DNA of 64,000 bases from Isoetes taiwanensis (Eukaryota; Streptophyta; Lycopodiopsida; Isoetales; Isoetaceae). Each line of letters opens with the position of its first letter. Position 1 is the first letter of the stretch. The notes under the pieces were generated by a model. The model was not told the origin of the DNA, searched no databases, and was given only the letters and a program-made list of their open reading frames with translations. The DNA lies in contig JAJEKV010000039.1 in the NCBI GenBank assembly GCA_021234155.1, forward strand, positions 8,383,077-8,447,076. Reading direction: 5' to 3'. The position numbers were made by a program, and so were the translations under genes. This document shows, in pieces, positions 12,251-22,837 of the stretch.

Positions 12251-12842
12251 TCAGTTGGGATTCCCATTGACACTGGAATCATGATCCGGAACACCCCCAC
12301 TCAGTGTCATGTGGGAATCCAAAGAGGAACCACCACTGAGTTTGACCAAACCAAGGAGATCTGAGCATTTCTGGTGCTTCTGTCGGGCTAAAGCCTTGGT
12401 AAGAATATCTGCTGGCATGTTGTCAGTGGAGCAGTAAGCGAGACGAATGGTACCAGCAGTCACAAAATCGCGAACAAAACGGTATTGGATGTCAATGTGC
12501 TTGACACGTTTGTTCATGATGGGATTGCGAGCTATGGAAATAGCGTCCTGGTTGTCTGTATGAATTAGAATGCCATTGGAATGAGGAAAACCAAGATCAG
12601 CAGTGAGACGTTGGAGCCAGAGAGCTTCGCGGGAAGGATGGACTATGGCAATGTACTCAGCCTCCGTGCTAGAAAGTGAGACACAGGTTTGCTTGGTGCT
12701 GCTCCAGCTGATGGGACCACCGCCTAAGAGGAAAACAAAGCCAGAGGTTGATTTGCGATCATGATGGTCACCTGCCCAGTCGGCGTCACAGTAGCCTGTG
12801 ACGAGCCTGCCGAGTTGACCCTCTAGGTAACTCGGGATCTTG
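12251..12842 (-). pseudogene. Copia (Ty1) RNase H end, 5'-truncated
   Basis: The minus strand encodes the C-terminal RNase H of a Ty1/copia polyprotein, continuous over about 195 codons. Visible motifs are GYCDADWAGDHHDRKSTSG, SSTKQTCVSLSSTEAEYIA, HTDNQDAISIARNP, KHIDIQYRFVRD and the usual TDNMPADILTKAL ending. The acidic catalytic residues (CDADWA, STEAEY, TDNQ) are present. Reverse transcriptase, integrase and LTRs are missing. The upstream boundary abuts the 3' end of the H3-tail-like ORF, so the fragment may be what truncated that locus. Confidence 0.88.
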
Positions 12843-12932
12843 TCAATACTGTGCTAATTCTAGGTTGGTGTGACAAACAATTGGATATGGTGAAGAATTG
12901 AATCTTCCTCTTGCACAGTTGAAATGACACGC

Positions 12933-13532
12933 TCAAAACTCAATAAGCAAAGCCTTCCCATGATATTCTGTATACAGGCCTTTCGACCTGGTCTGCTTGT
13001 GTTCAAGAATCCACTGCCTGACTGTGTAGAAACCGTCAATAACATCTCCACGCTTTCTAATTCCAGATTTTTCCAAGCTCTCATATGAGTCCAGCTGCCA
13101 ACCCTTTGCGGCGCACGAGTTTTGATTTTCGGTTATGCTTGCCGACATTAGCTGAGGGTCATACGTGGCGAGGGGTAGCCTGTAAGCACGGAAGCACTTG
13201 TCCAATACGTCTTCCACAAAAACTTCTATCTCCCCGGGTACTTCTGCGTTTATCCCCATATCAATTGCTATCCCGATATTGCTTGTCTTCTTTGTCCCAG
13301 GCACGGCAAAATATAAACATAAATCCTTCAGATGGTTTGTGCTGGACTTCGGATTTACGTTACCAATTTCAATGCACCATGTGTACTTGTCAGCAACAGA
13401 AGTGATATCTTCTGGAACTACTTCAATTCCTTCAAATGTCACATCCTCCTCTGTCTCTTTAGCCGCAGCAACAGCCTGCGGCAAGCCAGGCCCATAGCCG
13501 GGCATGCGGGCAGTCGATTTTGTCCTTGCCAT
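12933..13532 (-). CDS. Uncharacterised protein with histone-H3-tail-like N-terminus
   Basis: A 199-codon uninterrupted minus-strand ORF starts at ATG 13532-13530. Its first nine residues, MARTKSTAR, match the start of histone H3 (MARTKQTAR) except for Ser in place of Gln. The rest is not a histone: an acidic linker (KETEEDVTFEGIEVVPED), then a mixed region with DKYTWCIEIGN, LCLYFAVPGTKK and VIDGFYTVRQW. I recognise no domain there. It diverges from the transposase-like gene at 16.5 kb, and its 5' side begins about 70 bp before a palindrome array. The C-terminus may have been cut by the Copia fragment. A mobile-element accessory protein that mimics the H3 tail is my inference. Confidence 0.6.
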   Translation of the reverse strand: MARTKSTARMPGYGPGLPQAVAAAKETEEDVTFEGIEVVPEDITSVADKYTWCIEIGNVNPKSSTNHLKDLCLYFAVPGTKKTSNIGIAIDMGINAEVPGEIEVFVEDVLDKCFRAYRLPLATYDPQLMSASITENQNSCAAKGWQLDSYESLEKSGIRKRGDVIDGFYTVRQWILEHKQTRSKGLYTEYHGKALLIEF

Positions 13533-13602
13533 TACTCCTGCATTGCATCAAACTTGAAGTGAGTACAGCTTACGGAAAGTAACGTGGGCATACATTTAAG
13601 AC

Positions 13603-14069
13603 AAATAGGGCGCCCGCCCAATTTAGTGACTTGAAAGTTAGTAGGAATGGTTCAGGGTGGCGCTAGGGGAGAGGCATGCCCTTCTGAAATTGGGCGTCCG
13701 CCCAATTTGCTAGGCCCGGTACTGGGCACCAGGCCGACAACCTTCACTGTGGAGGCCCAATTTACTGTCCTTGCAGTTGAAACTGGGCGGCCGCCGAATT
13801 CAATGAAGGGGAAGGAAGTAGAGGTGCTTCGACTTCCATGCAAGTGATCTGCTCAGAGCGAAATAGGGCGCGCGCCCGATTTAGAGAGCGGGAATGAAGG
13901 TGACATTGTTCGACTTTCCAACACAGTTCCTGCTGAAAGAAGTTATTAGCAAAGAAACAGGGCGGCCGCCCGGTTTACAGAGCGGGAATGCAGGTGACCT
14001 GCTTCAAGTTTCCAACACAGTTCTGCTGAAAGGAGACATCAAAAAAAAATTGGGCGGGCGCCCAATGTA
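13603..14069. repeat. Palindrome array A (six GC-rich palindromes)
   Basis: Six near-copies of a roughly 22-bp palindrome with core TTGGGCGNNCGCCCAA, usually flanked by AAA and TTTA, start at 13603, 13687, 13780, 13861, 13955 and 14047 (spacings 84, 93, 81, 94, 92). The central dinucleotide varies while the arms stay complementary. The DNA between the later copies is itself a diverged tandem repeat (GAGCGGGAATG... then TTTCCAACACAGTT...). Regular spacing suggests binding sites in a promoter or a subterminal transposon repeat. Confidence 0.8.
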
Positions 14070-15480
14070 CTGAAGGAAACAAGGTTAGGTGGATCGACTA
14101 TCAGACCTTTTTCATGCTGAAATCTGTCATTGTCAGAGAAATAGCTTGAGAAAAGAAGGTGAGGGAAGCAAGTCTAGGTGGCTCGAATATCCAGCACATA
14201 AGATAGTTGATTAGAAGGATAGAATAGAGAGGGATTAGAAGGAAAAAAAGATCATTATTGCAGTAACTTCAGGTCAGACCTTGAATGAATAGGAGCAAGC
14301 TTCTTTTCAAGCACGAAGGGGAACAGATGGAAGACAGAATGGATGCCATGTCGTCTTGGGAAGCATTATTAAAAAATAAATAAACATTGACATCAACCCG
14401 CCAGTGATGCAAGCATTACCTTTCGTTGGGCGACTTTCCATAACCAATATAGAGCTGGCGCCTTGTCCTTAGTTGTCGCCCCGATGATATCATTGATAAG
14501 GAAGCGGCTTTCAAGCAGCTTAATCAAGATTGTTGAAAATACGGTTATCCAGAGAAAGGAATATTTATAAGTGAGGCATGCACTCACATTGCACCCGCTG
14601 CGGACAAGTGTCCGATTCCGGTTATAATGGACCGTTGCAGTCCATAATTAATTTGCAGGCTCCGAAAATAATGAAGGGTGGCCTGGATGCCACCTCGAAA
14701 TCCCTCCTCCACCAATATGTAGGCGCCACATGGCATGCCGTATGTGAAAGTATTAAAGGGTACACAATTCAAATATGAAATTCAAAAAATATTCAATGCA
14801 CGACGTGAGCTACATTTAATGACACCCGCGACGTGTCCCCAATAACGTTAATAAAGTTTGCCCCCTAATAAATGCATACAAATGGGGGGAGAATTTGAAT
14901 TCTGAATTTGAATTTGTTGAGTGATTCAAATACGCTTCTTAAATTCCCCCCCATTTATTTCTAGTGCCCTCTGTTTTTGGAAGCCTTCATTCTTGAGCGC
15001 CTACTTTAATATACTTTGTCGAAGGTCTTACATGGCGCCACTGACTCCAAAGGTAATTTTATCTTAACTAAGCTAGATTTGTGATCTTGGGACTGTTTCT
15101 TCAGTTATGAATCTTGTTTGCTCGACTAGTGCAACATTTTTTGCAAGATGTTTTTTAGTGATGTCAGCACCTGGGATTCAATTTCTGCCCCCTGGCTTTG
15201 CTAGCTGCAGTGCATCCTTCCACCTTATTCAAATTCTACAAGAAATCTACTTGTCAGGTTTTTAGACTTCATGCCACATTGGCAGGCTAGTACACAGAGG
15301 AGTCTGCTGTGTATACGTTCTCTCTCTATGGCCCATCAAATGGATGCTTGTAAGATTGATTTTTCATAAGTCAGTGCAAGTTCTGATACATATGGATGTC
15401 CACTGTGGGGGAGTTAAGTTCTGACACTCTTCAAAACCAGCCAATATTGTGTAGCCCTCCAAAAACACCTGGGATATACG
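14070..15480. other. Central spacer of the divergent locus
   Basis: No convincing ORF. An inverted repeat near 14866-14962 pairs ACAAATGGGGGGAG with its counterpart ATTCCCCCCCATTT, with a repeated GAATTTGAATT inside. The two flanking genes diverge from this stretch, so it probably holds both promoters. Confidence 0.4.
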
Positions 15481-15866
15481 TGGGCGGGCGCCCACTTTAC
15501 TATGAACACTGCCACGTGTACAACATCCATTTTGGGCGCCCGCCCAGTTTGCTTTGGCCACTGCCAAGTGCACAGGATCCATTTTGGGCGGCCCAGTTTA
15601 CTTTGGCCATTTCCACGTGCATGTCATCCATGTCTTATGGCCAAACCATGACTGTAGGCGCTCATGTCTTCCCACCTGCAGGACATAGGAGAAATTGGGC
15701 GAGCGCCCAATTTACATTGGGTTGTGTGCTTTGCCCAGTCTGCTTTGGCCAGTGTGCTTTTGCCTATTTACATTTGGACCAAGTAAATTGGGCGGCCGCC
15801 TAATTTAGTTTTCCCAGTAAGCTCATAAGCGATGTTTCAAAATCAATTTGGGCGCCCGCCCGATTT
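15481..15866. repeat. Palindrome array B (six or more palindromes)
   Basis: The same palindrome as in array A occurs at 15481, 15529, 15581 (arm shortened to GGGCGGCCC), 15692, 15785 and 15845, with a decayed version near 15733. The first three are 50-52 bp apart with a shared spacer (CTTTGGCCACTGCCA-like, then ATCCATTTT). The array lies just before the first recognisable coding part of the plus-strand transposase-like gene, mirroring array A before the minus-strand gene. Confidence 0.8.
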
Positions 15867-15943
15867 CGAACCCACGTATCGATGCACGTTGCAGTATGTT
15901 CTGCTCTCAATAACCTGGCCCCATGTTCTGACCCATCTGTTCT

Positions 15944-16330
15944 GCAGGAAGTGTACATCTTCAAGGATGGTCGTCCCATTGCCAAAGGGTTCGCTGGAGA
16001 CTCTAACCAATGCCATTTCGAAGCATCCCCATGGAGCAAGTTAGTGTTGGTGTTGAAGAGGTTTTCGAGGAGTGTCACGCCCTACCATGGCCCACTGGGA
16101 TGCGTAAAACTATAGGAGAAGCCAAAGGATCCTTCATTCTTTGAGAGAGGAAGACGTCCCGTGAATCCAATGTAGAGGATGTCGGGTCCACCTCTAAAAA
16201 ACAGAGAGTGGAATCAACTATGGGACTTATCCCCGGACTAGATACACTTTCTTGGAGAAGGACCGTGAAATATGGCACTCTTAGCGTCTCCATTCCCGGG
16301 CTGAAAGGGGTTCATATCCTTTACAGCCCG
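15944..16330 (+). pseudogene. En/Spm-like transposon domain, decayed 5' part
   Basis: After a plausible acceptor (TTCTGCAG, ending near 15951) the sequence reads EVYIFKDGRPIAKGFAG, then after a one-base shift VSVGVEEVFEECHALPWPT followed by KTIGEAKGSFIL, then a TGA near 16142 where such proteins usually have Trp. This order (a G.P..AG segment, V.VEEV, LP.PT, KTIGEA.GSFI.W) resembles a domain common in plant En/Spm-type transposon proteins. A further open stretch reaches about 16320. Frameshift and stop indicate decay. It could be the N-terminal half of the downstream transposase-like protein. Confidence 0.5.
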
Positions 16331-16523
16331 TGATGATGCAAATATCGCGATCAGTTCTTGAGGGTTGAAATGCATTGAGCCGACAATTGTTGAGGGTTAC
16401 CCGACTCCTCCTGAAGTGAATTTCATTTGTCGCCGCCTTGTTTACAGTACCAAAAGCGGTATGCTTGTGAGGTGGAGTAACGAATATGTTACGTGGATGG
16501 TGTAAAGGTGTCGAAATCTTTGA

Positions 16524-19018
16524 CCAAAGCCAACTGAGCAATCAAATACTCCCTCAAGTCAAGGCAGCTCTATTGTTGAGAAGCATCCTAATTTTGAGAG
16601 GCGCAAGTACACTTTCCACTCCCGTCAGCGTAGGCGGTTCTTGAGACAACCTAAGATTGAGCGCCTTAGCTCTAAGGAGGCTATTTTAAAATATCGAGCG
16701 ACCTTGTGTTGCAAACACAGGTGTTGTGCAAAGTTCTCACATAATCAGGTCATCGAGATGCGCAAGGAGTTCTATGCAATGAAGTGTAGCGACAGGGTGA
16801 CATTTGTGTATGACATGCTTGGGAACAACATGAAAGGCCGTCGAGTAGAACGTCTGGTCTTGCATGGGAGGCTAGTCTGTGAGAAGGCCTGGTACCTTGG
16901 GCTGGGAATCTCAAAGTCAGGGTATCTGAAATGGAAAGCACAATACATCGAGGGTGCGCGCAAAGCAGAGCACGGGAACTGTGGTACTTTCAAGCGTCGT
17001 GCATCTACCTTAGCCTCCGAGGCTGTTTTCTCAATGTTCGTAAGGGAGAATTGCGAATCATTGCCTCACCGTAGTCGGAGGAATGAAGAAGGCATCCGGG
17101 AAAACATCAGGAAGTTGCCTGCAATGTTTACGAAAACAAGCATCCTAGAAGAGGTGAATGTAGAAGTCATGGCACTGACAGGCAAGAAAGTATCGCCAGC
17201 GGGCTTTCATAGAACTTGGAAAAGGAGCTTCATGGATGTCAGTATTGCAAAAAAAATTCCGTTCTCCAAATGTGATACATGCGAGGTCATTCGTACAAAG
17301 TTGTTGAAGACAAAGGATGAGGCAGAAAGGCGAATATTGCATGATCAGAGAAGAGCACATAGATTGGAGCAAGCCTCCTGTCGTACCCAGTACTGGTCGT
17401 GGAGATTGTTGTCCCATAGGCATCCCAAAGACTATGTTTGTATAATTCATGATAAGATGGACCAGGCAAAGACAATGATTCCTAAATTGCAGCAATCGGT
17501 GAAGTCACTTTGGAGACTGGATAAACTTAAAACATCATTGACGGGTGCTCTCACTCATGGTCATGGGAGGGGAAGCTATGGAAACTTTGCTTTGGATCTA
17601 TGGCCAGATGACTCGAACTTCCATGTCGGTTCTTTGAATAGTATCTTGAGAAGGCTTGAGATGGTTCATGAGTATCCTGGAGGCCATCTTTCAATGCCGG
17701 AAACTTCAGCTCCAACTTGGGTGACTTCCTTGCGTAATAATGCGGCACTCAAATCGAAATTGGCACTCACTAATAGCAACATCCCTGCAAGCTTGCCTGC
17801 ACGAGAAGGACCTTCTTTCAAGCCCCTCCCCCGAACATTGTTGCTGCAACTGGACAATGCTTCGGGTCAAAACAAAAACAGGTATGTTTTCTCGTATCTT
17901 TCATACCTAGTATATCTTGGTGTGTTCGAGGAGATAGAGTTGGGTTTCATGATGCCTGGACATACACATGAAGACATTGATGCTATGTTTGGCAACTTCT
18001 CCTCCACTCTAAAGAAGGCCGAGGTGCTGACCATGCCCGAATTGTTATATGAGTTCCACAAATGCAATCTAAATGGACCTGTACCATACATTGTTGATAA
18101 AGTGCCAGATTGGAAGGGGTTTATAGAAGGGTACATACCCGACGGCGATGATAGATTGACTGGCCACACCACCCCCCTGACATTCAAATTTGCAATGAAT
18201 GGAGAGTGGCCTGTCATGTATTACAAAACCCGTCCGTGCTTCTTGGATTGGCTGCCTACAGGCGGTATAAAAATGTGGAAGGAAGGGGAAGACGGGAAGC
18301 CCATGATGCCTGTAGGAACACCCAAGTTGCTTAAACCAAAGGCAACAGTTAAGGACCTTGGCCAGTTACGAAACAGCATCCACAAGCACATCCTTCATTG
18401 GGTTGCAATATCCACAAGCAAGAAGGGCACCCCGGAAACAGCCAACTATTCCGCACAATTCACGGCTACCATCGAGTATTGGATGGGTCTTTTACAGGAG
18501 CTAGGGAAGATTTCGTGCCCGGAAGAGAGTTATGAGGACTTTTGGCCATGCACCAGGCAAGAAGGAGTTCAGCTTCCAGAAATGGTTGCATTGCCGCAGC
18601 CAATTGCAAGCATCGCTCCTCCATACGTGGGACCATTGAAGGATAAACCCATACCAGAATTCAATCCATTCAAGGACGTGAAGAAAGGTTCATTATGGCA
18701 CGTCCTGATGACGTGTTGTGTCCCACATGGGTAGGGTATGCCACGGAGGAGCCCCAAATGGATGATAAGAAGGAGAACTTTGAGACAGTACATGTCACTT
18801 GGTGGGAGCCTGTCCCCGTAAGGAACCAGGTGTACCCGGCCAATTATGTAAACTGTTGGAAGAAAAGATGGAGGCCAACCACTGCTAGTGATCGCATTGA
18901 GTTGGAGACAATCGACTTTGCTTGGTCTCCATCGAACAGGAAGAAGCTCCCCAACACTATCAAGATTCCAGTGCCCGTTGCTGAAGCATATGCAGCCCTC
19001 GCTGGTGATGCTTGTTAG
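16524..19018 (+). CDS. Transposase-like protein (DUF7869-type RNase-H fold), frameshifted near C-terminus
   Basis: A reading frame open from 16524 (no ATG near its start) to 18734 continues in another frame at 18695-19018. Features in order are a Cys-rich patch (LCCKHRCCAKFS), a basic helix region, a KCDTCEVIR zinc-like pair near 17266, then an RNase-H-like core. The likely acidic residues are in CIIHDKMDQAKT (about 17437), LLQLDNASGQNKNR (about 17841) and MPGHTHEDIDAMFG (about 17950). This order matches a widespread eukaryotic transposase-like family that I recall as DUF7869, though the number is from memory. Near 18690 one base is lost: ...DVKKG runs out of frame while MARPDDVLCPTWVG carries on the expected C-terminal WVGYATEEP/VHVTWWEP module. 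The gene was recently functional or is nearly so; its true start is probably in an upstream exon. Confidence 0.7.
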
Positions 19019-19079
19019 TGTGGGAAAAATTGTTATTGAAGCAGGTCTCCAAAAAATGGTCCATAAATTCAGGTTTTGT

Positions 19080-19600
19080 ACAAAAATAATGAAATTGTGC
19101 TTTTATAGGTTGGATCAAGGAAACTTAACCGTAGCCAAATATACAGAAGAGTTCATGAGGCTACGATTGAATGTGCCAACAATAACAGAAAGGCAAGCCG
19201 TAGATGGATACATTGAGGGACTAAACCTCAACATCAAGAGACTTGTGCGGGCCATAAACCCAAGAACAGTTGGGGAAGCTGAAGATAAAGCCTTAAGTTT
19301 GGAAGAAACTCCACAAACACCTGGGTCAAAGCAGAACAACTATTCAAAGGACAAGTCAATAGCTCCATATACTCCAAGACAACAGGGAAATCAACCTGCT
19401 AACCACTGCAGTTTCAAGGAAAGAATGACAAGAAGGGACCATACAGAAACCAGTCAGCTCAAGGGTCTTCATCTGGTAGATCAATCAAAAGCTTCCTAGA
19501 CAGCATTCCAAAAGAAAAGAGGGATGAATGCATCAAGAAACAACTCTGTTTCAGATGTTTCCAGCCTGGCCACAGAACACATACATGTCCTTTTCTCATG
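19080..19600 (+). pseudogene. Ty3 gag remnant with zinc knuckle, frameshifted
   Basis: From about 19108 the sequence reads as the end of a Ty3 gag domain (YRLDQGNLTVAKYTEEFMR, then YIEGLNLNIKRLVRA). A one-base shift near 19403-19409 moves the frame to one shared with pol, giving a basic linker and a CCHC knuckle, [15 protein letters not shown], near 19548-19592. The gag N-terminus, leader and 5' LTR are missing. The element starts abruptly beside the transposase-like gene. Confidence 0.8.
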
Positions 19601-22600
19601 CAGGCAGCTTTGGCAGAACTAGACGGATGGGAATCACCTACTGAACAAGATGAAGAGGATGATCAGGAGGAAGCCAAAGATTACATAGATGGTGAGTGTA
19701 GGATTTGTGCAGCTATTGAGACTGGTAATGTTGCAAGTCAGTCCACAGTCATCTCAGCTGATGCTATAATAGATGATAAACCGTATGTAATCCTAATAGA
19801 CACAGGTAGTTCACACAATTTTGCATCTCCTAGACTGACAGCATTATTAAAGTCAAAGACCCTGAAATCTAAACCCAGACCAGTCAGCATGGCAAATGGG
19901 GCAATTCGACATACAAAGGGAAGAAGAGTTAACTTTGACGTCGGATTGACCGGAATTTTGTTCACCATGGGAGCTGAGGTAATGGATATTGGTAAGTATG
20001 ACTTGATAGTTGGAATGGAATTCCTCAAACCAGCTAAGGCAATCATTGACTGCGACAATAATGAAATAGCAATCACTGCACCAGACGGCAAACGAATAGT
20101 GGTCAGAGGTAAGGAAATTCCTTCAGTAATGCAGTGTATAACTTTCAGCCAGTTGAATAAATACAATTTAAAGAAGGAAATTGAATATATTCTTAGGCTA
20201 GAAGCAGTTCAACCTGATAGTAAGAATAAAAAGCAGGGGGAAAGCATAGATAAATTGCCTAAGCCTATTGCTAAAATCATAAGAGAATTTTATGATATTT
20301 TTCCGGATGATATCCGAGAACTACCACCCTATAGAGGTGTGGAATGTGAGGTTACTCTAGCACCAGATGCTAAGCCTACCAGCAAGGCTCCATACAGGAT
20401 GAGCACACCGGAACTTGGAGAGCTCAAGAAACAGTTGAAGGAGTTGTTGGAAATTGGTTTTATAAGACCAAGTGTATCACCCTTTGGGGCACTTATTCTC
20501 TTCGTGGAGAAGAAAGATGGAAGTTTAAGAATGTGTATAGATTACCCACAACTCAATAAGCAAACGGTAAAGAATAAATACGCATTACCAAGGGCAGATG
20601 ATCTAATGGATAAACTTCAAGGGGCAAAGATATTCTCCAAAATTGACTTAAGGTCAGGATATCACCAAATAAGAATAAAAGAAGAAGATGTTCATAAAAC
20701 AGCTTTCAGAACACGCTATAGTCATTATGAATTTACAGTTATGCCCTTTGGCCTATCAAATGCACCAGCAACGTTCATGAGGTTGATGAATGATATTTTC
20801 AGAGAGTTCTTGGATGATTTTATAATAGTGTTCTTCGACGACATCCTCATTTATAGTAAGTCAATCGAAGAACATAAACTTCATCTAAGAAAAGCCTTAC
20901 AGAAACTAAGAAGGCATATTAAGCTATTTGCCAAATTTTTGAAGTGTCACTTTGCCACCCCCAAAGTTGATTACTTAGGGCATATTGTATCAGCAGAAGA
21001 CATTGCAACAGATCCAACAAAGATAGAAGCCATCATTGATTGGCCAGCACCAAGAAACGTTCCTGAAGTAAGAAGTTTCCTGGGTCTTGCAGGATACTAC
21101 AGAAAATTTGTAAAGGACTTTGCTAAGTGGGCAGCTCCTTTGACAGACCTCACAAAGCAACAGAAGGTAAAGAACTGGATGGACAATTGGATGCAAGGGG
21201 TACAAGTTTCTTTTGATAAGCTCAAAGAAGCCTTGACAACAGCTCCAGTTCTAACCTTACCTGACCCAGAGAAAGATAAACTTGTAGCAATCGATGCAAG
21301 CATGATTGCCACAGGGGGGGTACTTATGCAGGAAGGAAGAGTAGTTGCATATGATTCGAAGAAAATGAATGAAGCAGAACAACGATATCCGACTCATGAT
21401 CAAGAACTATTGGCAGTAATGAGGGCACTACGCATTTGGAGACATTACTCGTTAGGGAAGAAGTTTCAATTAGACACAGATCATCAGAGTTTGCAGTACA
21501 TATTCACACAACCACTTCTAAATTTGAGACAAAGAAGGTGGATGGAGTTTTTAGAAGAATACGACTTTGATATAGTCTATAAGCCCGGCAAATTGAATGT
21601 AGTTGCTGATGCTCTCTCTCGCAGGCCAATAGTCACGAGAACACACTGCAATGCTATATCAACTTTATCAAGTGAATTCGGCAAGAAAATTGAGGAGGCA
21701 ATACCCTCTAGTGCGGAGTTCCAGCAGGTTTGGGCAAGTCTTTGTAAGGATGCAAGAATAAACAAAGAAAGGGAACTTTTTAAGAATTATAAGAAGGGAG
21801 GCAAGCTTCTTTACCATAAGGACAAGTTGTATGTCCCAGACGCATCAGGAGTGAGAAAATTGATTCTCAATGATACTCACAATAGCCCGATTGCAGGTCA
21901 TGCAGACTTTATGAAAACTTACTTCAAAATAAGAAGTAGTTACTTCTGGCCAGGTATGAAGAAGGACATCGCCAACTACATTCGGCAATGTCAATTATGT
22001 CAGCAAGCCAAGGCTGAACAACTTCGCATTCCTGGAGCCCTAGAGCCATTAGCAGTTCCAGATGCCAAGTGGGAAATAGTGAGCATAGATTTCATCACAG
22101 GCCTTCCAAGAACAGCAAGGGGGCATGACACACTTATGGTAGTGGTCGATAAACTTTCAAAGATGGCACATTTCTTGCCATGCAGAACAACAAACACTGC
22201 CCTGGATACAGCCTTGCTCTTCACTAAAGAAATTTTCAGACTTCATGGCATGCCTAGAGGAATAATATCGGATAGAGATCCGAAATTTATAAGTGCATTT
22301 TGGAAGGACTTCTTTGGAACCATCAGAACAAAGCTTTGTATGAGTACAACTTATCATCCTCAAACAGATGGTCAAACAGAAAGAATAAACAGAATTTTGG
22401 AAGATATGTTGAGACATTACGTGTGGAACAAACAGACGAAATGGGAGGACTACATATACTTGGTAGAATTTGCATACAATAGTACCAAGCAAGAATCATC
22501 ACAGATGTCCCCGTTTATGATTAATTATGGATACCAATGTCTCACACCTGACACATGTCACAATCCTGTGTCAAAAGTTGAAGTCTCTCAACAAATGTTA

Positions 22601-22837
22601 GAAGATATGCAACAACTAGTGCAAGAAGTTCAGGAATATTTGATAGCAGCTAGAAGCCGTCAAAAGAGCTTAGCAGATAAGCATAGAACAGTAAGAGAAT
22701 TTCAAGTTGGAGATAGCGTATGGCTAAATATCAAAGTTAAGCAAGCCAAGCTCAGAATCAGAAATTGCAAGAAATTGGCACCAAGATGGGCAGGACCATT
22801 TAAAATTATTGAGAGAGTTGGGAATCCTACAGATTAG
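19598..22837 (+). CDS. pol: Ty3/gypsy pol polyprotein (protease, RT, RNase H, integrase)
   Basis: An uninterrupted 1079-codon frame of a Ty3 element. In order: aspartic protease ([11 protein letters not shown], near 19790); reverse transcriptase with RSGYHQIRI and a [10 protein letters not shown] active site near 20830 (the usual Tyr before DD is Phe); RNase H ([12 protein letters not shown]); the integrase zinc site in a [10 protein letters not shown]... QLCQQAK arrangement; and the catalytic core with [16 protein letters not shown] and [14 protein letters not shown]. It is translated with the zinc-knuckle part upstream in the same frame. It ends early after ERVGNPTD by a frameshift; the normal continuation lies in the next frame. 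Such elements copy themselves through RNA. This copy lacks a 5' LTR and is probably non-autonomous now. Confidence 0.95.
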   Translation: MQAALAELDGWESPTEQDEEDDQEEAKDYIDGECRICAAIETGNVASQSTVISADAIIDDKPYVILIDTGSSHNFASPRLTALLKSKTLKSKPRPVSMANGAIRHTKGRRVNFDVGLTGILFTMGAEVMDIGKYDLIVGMEFLKPAKAIIDCDNNEIAITAPDGKRIVVRGKEIPSVMQCITFSQLNKYNLKKEIEYILRLEAVQPDSKNKKQGESIDKLPKPIAKIIREFYDIFPDDIRELPPYRGVECEVTLAPDAKPTSKAPYRMSTPELGELKKQLKELLEIGFIRPSVSPFGALILFVEKKDGSLRMCIDYPQLNKQTVKNKYALPRADDLMDKLQGAKIFSKIDLRSGYHQIRIKEEDVHKTAFRTRYSHYEFTVMPFGLSNAPATFMRLMNDIFREFLDDFIIVFFDDILIYSKSIEEHKLHLRKALQKLRRHIKLFAKFLKCHFATPKVDYLGHIVSAEDIATDPTKIEAIIDWPAPRNVPEVRSFLGLAGYYRKFVKDFAKWAAPLTDLTKQQKVKNWMDNWMQGVQVSFDKLKEALTTAPVLTLPDPEKDKLVAIDASMIATGGVLMQEGRVVAYDSKKMNEAEQRYPTHDQELLAVMRALRIWRHYSLGKKFQLDTDHQSLQYIFTQPLLNLRQRRWMEFLEEYDFDIVYKPGKLNVVADALSRRPIVTRTHCNAISTLSSEFGKKIEEAIPSSAEFQQVWASLCKDARINKERELFKNYKKGGKLLYHKDKLYVPDASGVRKLILNDTHNSPIAGHADFMKTYFKIRSSYFWPGMKKDIANYIRQCQLCQQAKAEQLRIPGALEPLAVPDAKWEIVSIDFITGLPRTARGHDTLMVVVDKLSKMAHFLPCRTTNTALDTALLFTKEIFRLHGMPRGIISDRDPKFISAFWKDFFGTIRTKLCMSTTYHPQTDGQTERINRILEDMLRHYVWNKQTKWEDYIYLVEFAYNSTKQESSQMSPFMINYGYQCLTPDTCHNPVSKVEVSQQMLEDMQQLVQEVQEYLIAARSRQKSLADKHRTVREFQVGDSVWLNIKVKQAKLRIRNCKKLAPRWAGPFKIIERVGNPTD

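Noticed and set aside
13647-13847. ORFs with repeated GRPP motifs across the palindrome arrays
   Set aside because: GGGCGNNCGCCC read in one frame yields GRPP on either strand; the DNA symmetry explains it better than a protein repeat.
13603-15866. Could the evenly spaced palindromes be a CRISPR array?
   Set aside because: Spacings vary, the intervals are related tandem repeats rather than unique spacers, there are no cas genes, and the setting is a plant nuclear genome.
16281-16541. Antisense 86-codon ORF before the transposase-like gene
   Set aside because: No recognisable motif, and it overlaps decayed coding sequence on the plus strand.
17145-18217. Several antisense ORFs of 60-116 codons inside the transposase-like gene
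   Set aside because: Shadows of the long coding frame on the opposite strand, with no motifs of their own.
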